A stretch of DNA of 64,000 nucleotides from Bauldia litoralis. GTDB taxonomy: Bacteria > Pseudomonadota > Alphaproteobacteria > Rhizobiales > Kaistiaceae. Position 1 is the first letter of the stretch. Every line of letters begins with the position of its first letter. Position numbers and translations under genes: made by a program. The notes beneath the pieces are model-generated. The model was given only the letters and a program-made list of their open reading frames with translations. It was not told the DNA's origin and did no database searches. Shown in pieces: positions 58,023-64,000 of this stretch. Location: positions 45,021-109,020 of the forward strand of contig CAMCWB010000002.1 of NCBI GenBank assembly GCA_945882315.1, in the 5' to 3' direction.

Positions 58023-58046
58023 GCCGACTTTTCGAGACAGGACGCG

Positions 58047-58616
58047 ATGGCGACCCAGAGCCACGAACCGACGCCCTTCGCACCCGGCGAGGGCGGTACG
58101 CTGGTCGAGCAGCCGGCGGAGCACAAGGTGTTTCCGCCGTTCGACTCGACGACTTTCGCTTCGCAACTGCTCTGGTTCGCGATCACCTTTGTGCTGCTCT
58201 ATTATGTGATGTCGAAGATTGCGCTGCCGCGCATCGCCGGCATCCTCGAGGACCGGCGCGACCGGATCGCCAGCGATCTCGACCTCGCCGAACGCCTCAA
58301 GCAGGATTCGAAAGCCGCGCTTGCCGGCTACGAGAAGTCGCTCGCCGAGGCGCGGATCCGCGCCAACGCGATCGCCGAGGGTGCCCGTGACGGCGCCAAG
58401 CAGGCGGCGGCCGCCAAGCGCGCCGCCACCGAGGCAAATCTCGCCAACAAGCTCGCCGCTGCCGAGAAGCGCATCGGCGAGATCAAGTCCAAGGCGCTCG
58501 CCGATGTCGGCGAGATCGCGTCGGAAACCGCCGAATCGGTCATTCGGGCGCTGGTCGACAGCGATCTCGGCAAGACCGAGATTGCCGACGCCGTCGCCTC
58601 CGTGATGGCGAAGTAG
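58047..58616 (+). CDS. atpF2: ATP synthase F0 subunit b'
   Basis: 189 residues. A soluble N-terminal tail, one membrane segment (LLWFAITFVLLYYVMSKI), then a long alanine-rich charged helix forming the peripheral stalk. The extra N-terminal tail and order before b identify it as b', a feature of photosynthetic and alpha-proteobacterial ATP synthases. Also named atpG in some alphaproteobacteria. Confidence 0.95.
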   Translation: MATQSHEPTPFAPGEGGTLVEQPAEHKVFPPFDSTTFASQLLWFAITFVLLYYVMSKIALPRIAGILEDRRDRIASDLDLAERLKQDSKAALAGYEKSLAEARIRANAIAEGARDGAKQAAAAKRAATEANLANKLAAAEKRIGEIKSKALADVGEIASETAESVIRALVDSDLGKTEIADAVASVMAK

Positions 58617-58626
58617 GAACGGGACG

Positions 58627-59112
58627 ATGCTTCAAGACCCAACATTCTGGGCCCTCGTAGCCCTGGTTCTCTTCCTGCTGCTGATGGTCTACCTGAAGGT
58701 GCCGGGCGTCGTGACCTCGGCGCTCGACAAGCGCGCCGACACGATCCGCAAGGAGCTCGACGATGCGCGCCGGCTCCGCGAAGAAGCCCAGGCGCTGCTG
58801 GCCGAATATCAGCGCAAGGGCCGCGAGGCCGAGACCGAAGCCGAGGAGATCATCGACCAGGCGAAGCGCGAGGCCGAAGCCATCGCCGGCGAAGCCACCC
58901 GCCGCCTCGACGAGTATGTCGCGAGCCGCACCAGGCTCGCCGAGCAGAAGATCGCCCAGGCCGAGACGCAGGCTCTCCAGGAGGTCAAGGCTTTGTCGGC
59001 CGATGTCGCCATCGCCGCCGCGGAGAAGATCCTTGGCGTCAAGGTCAAGGGTCCGGCCGGCGAAGCGCTGATCGCGCGCTCGATCGGCGACGTCAAATCC
59101 AAGCTGAACTGA
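58627..59112 (+). CDS. atpF: ATP synthase F0 subunit b
   Basis: 161 residues. N-terminal membrane segment (FWALVALVLFLLLMVYL), then a long helical stalk with KVPGVVTSALDKRADTIRKE, which matches subunit b. Last F0 gene; the F1 genes are not in the window, as is usual in alphaproteobacteria. Converges with rnhB across 17 bp. Confidence 0.96.
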   Translation: MLQDPTFWALVALVLFLLLMVYLKVPGVVTSALDKRADTIRKELDDARRLREEAQALLAEYQRKGREAETEAEEIIDQAKREAEAIAGEATRRLDEYVASRTRLAEQKIAQAETQALQEVKALSADVAIAAAEKILGVKVKGPAGEALIARSIGDVKSKLN

Positions 59113-59129
59113 TTTATCCGCGGCGTGGT

Positions 59130-59822
59130 CTAGGCGCGATCCGCGAAGAGCGGGTCGTCGGCGACGACGATCGCGAGACGGCCGCGCACCGGCGCGAAGC
59201 TCTGCCGGTGATGCGGGCAGGGTCCATGCAGGCCGAGCGCTTCGAGATGGCGCACCGTGCTGTAGCCCATGTGGCGCTCGAAGCCGTATTCCGGGAAGGC
59301 CCGGCCCATTTCGCCCATCAGCCGGTCGCGCGTCACCTTGGCGACGATCGAAGCCGCGGCGATCGACACCGACAATCCGTCGCCGCCAATGATCGCCTCG
59401 CCCGGGCAGCACAGGCCCGGCGGCAGGTCGCGGCCGTCGACCAGCACATGGTCGGGGCGGCAGGGCAGGCCGGCGAGCGCCCGGCTCATCGCCCAGAGCG
59501 AGGCGCGCAGGATGTTCATGCGGTCGATACGTTCCCGGCTCGCCACCGCGACCGAGATATGGCCCTCCGCCACGATCAGTTCGTAAAGCCGCTCGCGCTC
59601 GGCCGGGGCGAGCCGCTTCGAATCGTCGAGCCCCTCGGGAAAGCGCTTGCCCTCGAAGACTACCGCGGCGGCCACGACCGGGCCGGCGAGCGGCCCGCGC
59701 CCGACTTCGTCGACCCCGGCGATGAACCGCGCCCCCTTGCGCCGCGCCCGCTTCTCGGAGCGGTCGGTCGGCTCGGGCGGCAGCTCGATCAGGGGTGGCG
59801 AATCATTGCGGCGCGGCGGCAT
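59130..59822 (-). CDS. rnhB: Ribonuclease HII
   Basis: 230 residues. Catalytic acids in FIAGVDEVGRGPLAGPVV (DEVGRG), LDDSKRL, and VDGRDLPP; the SIAAASIVAKVTRDRLM and HMGYSTVRHLEALGLHGPC segments are conserved. Removes single ribonucleotides and RNA from DNA. Divergent from the DUF4336 gene. With rnhA, both RNase H types are in this window. Confidence 0.96.
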   Translation of the reverse strand: MPPRRNDSPPLIELPPEPTDRSEKRARRKGARFIAGVDEVGRGPLAGPVVAAAVVFEGKRFPEGLDDSKRLAPAERERLYELIVAEGHISVAVASRERIDRMNILRASLWAMSRALAGLPCRPDHVLVDGRDLPPGLCCPGEAIIGGDGLSVSIAAASIVAKVTRDRLMGEMGRAFPEYGFERHMGYSTVRHLEALGLHGPCPHHRQSFAPVRGRLAIVVADDPLFADRA

Positions 59823-59937
59823 GACCGAGCCTTACCCGCCAATCAGGGCGAGACAAGCGCCCGCTTCCGCTTTCCCCGCAGCCGACAAGTGCGGAACGAT
59901 CTACCGTCTTGAGAATTTTAGCCCGCCAGGAGGCCGC

Positions 59938-60660
59938 ATGCCGAAGATTCATGACACATGGACCGTGTTGCCCAACGGGCCGCTTGTCGAGATCGACGAA
60001 GGCATCCTGACAGTTGCCGGCGATATCCCGATGCCGCTCGGCAATTTTCCGCGCCGGATGACGGTGATCCGGTTGTGGGGCGGGCGTACCGCCATCTGGA
60101 GCGCCATAGCCCTTCAGGAGTCGGACATGCAACGGATCGAGGTGCTCGGTCGTCCTGCCGTGCTGATCGTGCCGAATCCAGGGCACAGGCTGGATGCGAA
60201 GATATGGAAGCAGCGCTATCCGGATATCGCGGTGCTGACGCCGCCCGGCGCCCGCGGGCCGGTTTCGGATGTCGTCGAGGTCGATGCGACCGAAGATATT
60301 CTGGGTGATCCGGATGTGTCGTTCATCGTCGTCGACGGCACCGCCGAGGGGGAAAGTGCGCTGAAGGTCGGGCGTCCCAGCGGGGTGACCTTGATCACCA
60401 ACGATATCATCGGCCATGTGCGGAAGCCGCACGGCCTCGGCGCCAACATCATGGCGCGCCTTTTCGGCTATGGCATCCATCGGCCGAGCGTGCCCAGAAC
60501 CGTCAGGCGCTTCATCAAGGATCCGAAGGCGCTCGCCCGGCAGATGCGCGAATGGGCCGAGTTCGACGGGCTGAAGCGGATCATCGTCTCGCATGGCGAA
60601 CCGATCACCGACGACCCGGCGGGCACGCTCAGGCGGCTAGCCGGCGAATTGGGCGGCTGA
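59938..60660 (+). CDS. DUF4336 (metallo-beta-lactamase-like) protein
   Basis: 240 residues starting MPKIHDTWTVLPNGPLVEID, with TVIRLWGGRTAIWSAIALQE and VLIVPNPGHRLDAKIWKQRYPD. This is the arrangement of the DUF4336 family, whose fold is related to metallo-beta-lactamases though the full metal motif is not obvious. Function unknown. The ATG has CCAGGAGG upstream. Confidence 0.75.
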   Translation: MPKIHDTWTVLPNGPLVEIDEGILTVAGDIPMPLGNFPRRMTVIRLWGGRTAIWSAIALQESDMQRIEVLGRPAVLIVPNPGHRLDAKIWKQRYPDIAVLTPPGARGPVSDVVEVDATEDILGDPDVSFIVVDGTAEGESALKVGRPSGVTLITNDIIGHVRKPHGLGANIMARLFGYGIHRPSVPRTVRRFIKDPKALARQMREWAEFDGLKRIIVSHGEPITDDPAGTLRRLAGELGG

Positions 60661-60772
60661 GCGGTCCTGCCTAGTAGTTCAGAGTCTACGTATCCCTTGG
60701 CAAAGGGTGTGGATGCGCAAAGCCCAACAAGACGCTTATGCAAAGGTCGCCATGGGAGAGGCGTACAGCGAA

Positions 60773-61420
60773 CTACGCCCTGCGTCCCAGCAGCCCCGAG
60801 AGCGACTCCGACAGCGCATGCAGGCCGAAGCCGATGAAGATCAAGCCGGAGGCCCGCGCGATCCAGATGTCGTAGCGCGCATAGAAACGCCGCACGAGCC
60901 CGGCGCCGACGAAGACGACGAGGACGATGTCGGCAAGGATGAAGCCGACGCAGGCCGCCCCAAGCAACGCCGGCAGGGCCGACCAGTCGAGTTGGTCGGC
61001 GGAGCTTGCCAGCAGCGCCGTGAACATGGCGATGGAGACCGGATAGCCCTTCGGGTTGGTCAGGCCGAAAGTGAGGCCACGCAGCACCGGACGCTTGGCC
61101 TCGGCTTTGAGCCGGCCGGCCTCGTCGCGCTTGGCACGAAGCGCCGTGAAGCCCAGCCAGCAGAGATAGAGTCCGCAGACGAGGCCGAGGATGTCGAAGA
61201 AATTCCGGCTGACCGAATGCGCGCCAATGATCGCGACAAGCGATAGCGTCGCCCAGACGATGTCGCCGGCGAAATGACCGGCGAGGAAGCCGGCGCCGGC
61301 CCGCCGCCCCCGGCTGGCCCCGATGCCGAGAAGCGCCAGGAAGGCCGGTCCGGGGATCAGCGTGTAGGTGACGCCGGCGACGGCCGCGGAGAGGAGGATC
61401 GAAAGGGTCAAGAGCCGCAA
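60773..61420 (-). CDS. LysE/RhtB-family amino acid exporter
   Basis: 215 residues with six membrane segments. TLIPGPAFLALLGIGASRGRR opening, GLYLCWLGFTALRAKRDEA, and the family signature LTFGLTNPKGYPVSIAMF. Substrate unknown. Converges with the DUF4336 gene; the 112-bp gap between has only a weak CCTT/AAGG hairpin. Divergent from the aldo/keto reductase. Confidence 0.9.
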   Translation of the reverse strand: MRLLTLSILLSAAVAGVTYTLIPGPAFLALLGIGASRGRRAGAGFLAGHFAGDIVWATLSLVAIIGAHSVSRNFFDILGLVCGLYLCWLGFTALRAKRDEAGRLKAEAKRPVLRGLTFGLTNPKGYPVSIAMFTALLASSADQLDWSALPALLGAACVGFILADIVLVVFVGAGLVRRFYARYDIWIARASGLIFIGFGLHALSESLSGLLGRRA

Positions 61421-61514
61421 GTCTCATGTGGGATTTCGGGAAGAATCCCACAAATGCGTCGGCCTGGATAGTATGTCGCCTCGCCGCGGTATCGGTGGCG
61501 CGGAGAAGACAGTC

Positions 61515-62516
61515 ATGAAGCGCCGTCGTCTTGGACGCACCGGGCTCGAAGTCTCCGAAGTCGGTTTCGGCGGTGCCGGAATCGGCGGCGCCTATGGCGC
61601 CAGCACGGACGATGAGTGCGTCCGGGCGATCCGCCGGGCCGTGGAGCTAGGCATCGACTTTTTCGACACGTCGCCGGTCTATGGCAACACGCGCTCGGAG
61701 GAAAGGCTCGGCAGTGCGCTTTCCGGCCTTCGCGACAGGATCGTGCTCGCCACCAAGGTCCGCTTTCCCGAGGAAGCCGATCTCGACGACATGGCAGCCT
61801 TCATGCGCCGCTCGGTCGAGGCGAGCCTCCGGCGTCTCCGCACCGACCGTGTCGAGATCCTCCAGATCCATCACCAGCTCGGCGCCGTCCGTGGCCGCTA
61901 CATGTTCGCCGCCGATCCGCCGCGCTTCGCGCCGCGCCTCACCGCTGCCGATGCGCTCCGCTTCGCCGAAGGCGCGCGCGATCTCGTCAGGGAAGGCAAG
62001 GTCCGCTTCCTTGGCATCACCGCCTGGGATGGCGACAAGGAAACGATCCGCGCCGTGCTTGAACGCGGATCGTTCGACACCGCGCAGATCCTGTACAACC
62101 TCGTCAACCACACCGCCGCCGGTCCGCCGCCGTTGGGCTTCGACGATTTCGACCAGGGGGAGGCGCTCGTCTCTGCTGCGGCGAATGACATCGGCGTCAT
62201 CGGCATCCGCTCACATGCCGCCGGCGCGCTCGCGGACCGCCTCGACCGTTCCGTGAAACCCGAATCCGACGTCGCCCGCGACCACGCTCGCGCCGCTACT
62301 CTTTCGTTCCTCAGGAAAGGGCCGGTCCGGACGCTGTCGGCCGCCGCGCTCCGCTTCTGCCTCGATCATACGACGATCGCGACCGTCGTGCCGGGTTTTA
62401 AGAACGAAGCCGAGGTCGAGGAGGCTGTGGCCGTCACCGGCCTGTCACCGCTCGCCCCTGAAGACGCCGCCGAAATCGAGCGGCTCTACCGGCGTCAGTT
62501 TAGAGTAGGTCTGTAG
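61515..62516 (+). CDS. Aldo/keto reductase
   Basis: 333 residues, TIM-barrel NADPH-dependent reductase. MKRRRLGRTGLEVSEVGFGG start, catalytic DTSPVYGNTRSEERLG (Asp, Tyr), LATKVRFPEE (Lys) and VEILQIHHQLG (His). C-terminal VVPGFKNEAEVEEAV. Of the broad AKR family; substrate unknown. Its TAG stop lies in the left arm of a dispersed repeat. Confidence 0.93.
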   Translation: MKRRRLGRTGLEVSEVGFGGAGIGGAYGASTDDECVRAIRRAVELGIDFFDTSPVYGNTRSEERLGSALSGLRDRIVLATKVRFPEEADLDDMAAFMRRSVEASLRRLRTDRVEILQIHHQLGAVRGRYMFAADPPRFAPRLTAADALRFAEGARDLVREGKVRFLGITAWDGDKETIRAVLERGSFDTAQILYNLVNHTAAGPPPLGFDDFDQGEALVSAAANDIGVIGIRSHAAGALADRLDRSVKPESDVARDHARAATLSFLRKGPVRTLSAAALRFCLDHTTIATVVPGFKNEAEVEEAVAVTGLSPLAPEDAAEIERLYRRQFRVGL

Positions 62517-62608
62517 GGTGGGCAAAGGCGCGGAACGCGCCGTGCCCACGCGGCCACATTCGCTGACGTGACAGCGTGGGCACGGCCTTCGGCCTTTGCC
62601 CACCCTAC
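62513..62608. repeat. GTAGGGTGGGCAAAG palindromic repeat, copy 3
   Basis: Arms GTAGGGTGGGCAAAGGC and GCCTTTGCCCACCCTAC are near-exact complements and each encloses an inner hairpin (GGCGCG..CGCGCC; GTGGGCACGGCC). Central part differs from copy 2. Between the convergent aldo/keto reductase and radical SAM genes. Confidence 0.9.
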
Positions 62609-62619
62609 GAAGCGGGTAG

Positions 62620-63759
62620 TCAAAACAGGCTGAGCTGGGCGCCCTTCGCCACCGGCGCCGTGAAGAGGTCGGTGCGCAGGCGGAGCCTCTTCTGGTTGAG
62701 GCCAAGCCGCTTTGCCGCGAGCTCGAAGCGCCGGCCGATCTGCCAGGCATGCGGGCCGACGCCGGTCATGCGCTTGCCCCACTCGGAATCGTAATCCTTG
62801 CCGCCGCGCATCGAGCGCACCAGCGACATCACATGCTTGGCGCGGTCGGGATATTCGCGCTCGAGGAATTCCTTGGAGATGTCGCGGACCTCCAGCGGCA
62901 GGCGGAGGATGACATAGCCGGCCTCCTTGACGCCAGCGGCGGCGGCCGCATCGAGAATCTTCTCGATCTCGGATTCGTTCAGCGCCGGGATGATCGGCGC
63001 CACCATCACCGTCGTCGGGATGCCGGCTTCCGAAAGGAGCCTCAGTGTCTCCAGCCGGCGCGGCGGCGTCGCGGCGCGCGGCTCCATGGCCCGCGCCAGC
63101 TTGCGGTCGAGCGTCGTCACCGACAGCGCCACCTTGGCAAGGCCGCGCTCGGCCATGCGCGACAGGATGTCGATGTCCCGCGTGATCAGCGCCGACTTCG
63201 TCACGATGCCGACCGGATGGCTGGTGCGGTCGAGGCCTTCGAGGATTTCGCGCGTGATCCGATAGCGCCGCTCGATCGGCTGATAGGGGTCGGTGTTCGT
63301 CCCCATCGCCATGGTCCGCACCTCATAGCCGGGCTTGGCGAGCTCTTTTTCGAGAAGTTCGGCCGCGTTCGGCTTGGCGAAAAGCTTGGTCTCGAAATCG
63401 AGGCCCGGCGAGAGCCCCATATAGGCGTGGGTCGGCCGCGCGAAACAGTAACTGCAGCCATGCTCGCAGCCGCGATAGGGGTTGATCGACCGGTCGAAGG
63501 AGATGTCCGGCGACTCGTTTCGCGTGATGATCTGCTTGGCGACCTCTTCCTGGACCACGGTCTTGAAGGGCGGCAGGATATCGAGCGACGACCAGCCGTC
63601 ATCGACGAAGGCTCGTTCGAGCTTCTCGAAGCGTCCGCTCCGGTTGGTTTCGGCACCGCGACCGTGCCGCCGGTCGGGCTCGATGCGCACGCCGACATAC
63701 TCGTCACACGGCTGCGATAGTCGGCGGGCGGAGGCTTGACGATGATCGATCGCGCTCAT
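62620..63759 (-). CDS. PA0069-family radical SAM protein
   Basis: 379 residues. Radical SAM cluster motif CEHGCSYC (CxxxCxxC) in NPYRGCEHGCSYCFARPTHA, at about residue 95; MGTNTDPYQPIERRYRITRE, VGIVTKSALITRD and VAPIIPALNESEIEK follow. Distantly related to spore photoproduct lyase (SplB), so a role in nucleic-acid repair or modification is possible. The ATG at 63759 has GGAGAG upstream. An SOS-type LexA box lies 27 bp before the start. Confidence 0.9.
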   Translation of the reverse strand: MSAIDHRQASARRLSQPCDEYVGVRIEPDRRHGRGAETNRSGRFEKLERAFVDDGWSSLDILPPFKTVVQEEVAKQIITRNESPDISFDRSINPYRGCEHGCSYCFARPTHAYMGLSPGLDFETKLFAKPNAAELLEKELAKPGYEVRTMAMGTNTDPYQPIERRYRITREILEGLDRTSHPVGIVTKSALITRDIDILSRMAERGLAKVALSVTTLDRKLARAMEPRAATPPRRLETLRLLSEAGIPTTVMVAPIIPALNESEIEKILDAAAAAGVKEAGYVILRLPLEVRDISKEFLEREYPDRAKHVMSLVRSMRGGKDYDSEWGKRMTGVGPHAWQIGRRFELAAKRLGLNQKRLRLRTDLFTAPVAKGAQLSLF

Positions 63760-63785
63760 GGAAAAGATTCCTATCTCTCCAAAGA

Positions 63786-63800
63786 GAACGAAGCAAGAAC
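63786..63800 (-). promoter_or_regulatory. Predicted LexA (SOS) box GTTCTTGCTTCGTTC
   Basis: On the minus strand the sequence reads GTTC-N7-GTTC, the direct-repeat LexA box of alphaproteobacteria, 27 bp upstream of the radical SAM start. It is perfect at both GTTC tetramers with the correct spacing. A further GAAC/GTTC inverted pair overlaps it (GAACGATTTTGTTC, plus strand). Confidence 0.7.
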
Positions 63801-63855
63801 GATTTTGTTCCCCAGAAAATCAATTTTGGGTCGAAAGCTTCTGCCCGATTGACTA

Positions 63856-64000
63856 ATACCAGCCCGCACTGATCAGAACCGATGTGCCCAGTCACGCATT
63901 CCGATGGACATGATCTTCCAAGGTCGATCGATAAGGTTGTTCCAGGCGTCACAGCACAGGGCAACGATCTCGTCGTAGGTTTTGAACACACGGTTCGACA
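63856..64000 (-). mobile_element. IS630-family insertion sequence, end only
   Basis: The end of an IS630-type element cut by the right edge. The probable terminus lies near a TA dinucleotide at 63854-63858 (CTAATACCAGCCC); IS630 elements target TA. The transposase C-terminus lies inside. The other end and the target duplication cannot be checked. Confidence 0.6.
63873..64000 (-). CDS. IS630-family transposase, C-terminal fragment (partial)
   Basis: The last 41 residues are visible, reading SNRVFKTYDEIVALCCDAWN and then NLIDRPWKIMSIGMRDWAHRF before TGA at 63873-63875. The NRVFK-YD-I...AWN...PW-IMSI-RDWA pattern is the typical end of IS630-family DDE transposases. The rest, including catalytic residues, lies outside the window. 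Confidence 0.8.
   Translation of the reverse strand, partial: SNRVFKTYDEIVALCCDAWNNLIDRPWKIMSIGMRDWAHRF

Noticed and set aside
63704..63991. 95-codon open frame at the right edge
   Set aside because: It runs in a different frame from the IS630 transposase end and covers the SOS box and the radical SAM start; no protein features.

Overview
This 64 kb window is a stretch of GC-rich chromosome from an alphaproteobacterium, most likely of the order Hyphomicrobiales (Rhizobiales). The evidence is the gene content and order: an aa3-type cytochrome oxidase cluster (coxB-coxA-ctaB-coxF-ctaG-coxC-DUF983-surf1), the F0 cluster atpI-atpB-atpE-b'-b, the cell-cycle methylase ccrM near mutY/smc/dsbA/dciA, an IalB-family protein, a CtrA-type half-site and an alphaproteobacterial-type (GTTC-N7-GTTC) LexA box. 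I do not assign a genus.

Layout. 1-5.4 kb, minus strand: acyl-CoA dehydrogenase, enoyl-CoA hydratase, a histone-deacetylase-family amidohydrolase, xseB and dxs (cut by the left edge). 5.5-13.1 kb: threonylcarbamoyl-AMP synthase, a CbpA-like DnaJ protein, a surface lipoprotein, pdxH, a KefB-type antiporter, tldD and an IalB-like protein. 13.5-20 kb, plus strand: the cytochrome c oxidase structural and assembly operon. 20-24.6 kb: yqgE, a DsbD-alpha-like secreted protein, a peroxiredoxin, rnhA-thrB-ispH. 24.7-31 kb, minus strand: an EAL phosphodiesterase with a degenerate GGDEF domain, a GNAT acetyltransferase, an M16 peptidase and thrC. 31.2-37.9 kb, plus strand: a lipoprotein, a tandem glycine riboswitch and the glycine cleavage operon (gcvT, gcvH, an OsmC gene, split gcvPA/gcvPB), then an MhpD-family hydratase. 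38-43.1 kb: an RND efflux pump and its divergent TetR regulator. 43.2-46.8 kb: a VWA protein, a small hypothetical gene and a YgjV-like membrane protein, divergent from a second TetR regulator. 47-56.4 kb: HAD phosphatases, ccrM, a PHP phosphoesterase, mutY, smc, dsbA and dciA. 56.6-59.1 kb: the F0 ATP synthase genes. 59.1-64 kb: rnhB, a DUF4336 protein, a LysE exporter, an aldo/keto reductase, a PA0069-family radical SAM protein with an SOS box, and the end of an IS630-type transposase cut by the right edge.

Most of the window is conserved housekeeping sequence and I see no obvious new multi-gene defence or secretion system. The most interesting signals are regulatory or structural: the predicted SOS box before the radical SAM gene; TetR operators placed directly after the -10 elements of two promoters, one set including a hairpin over a ribosome binding site; and a family of about 90-bp palindromic repeats found three times, each time between convergent genes and twice overlapping a stop codon.
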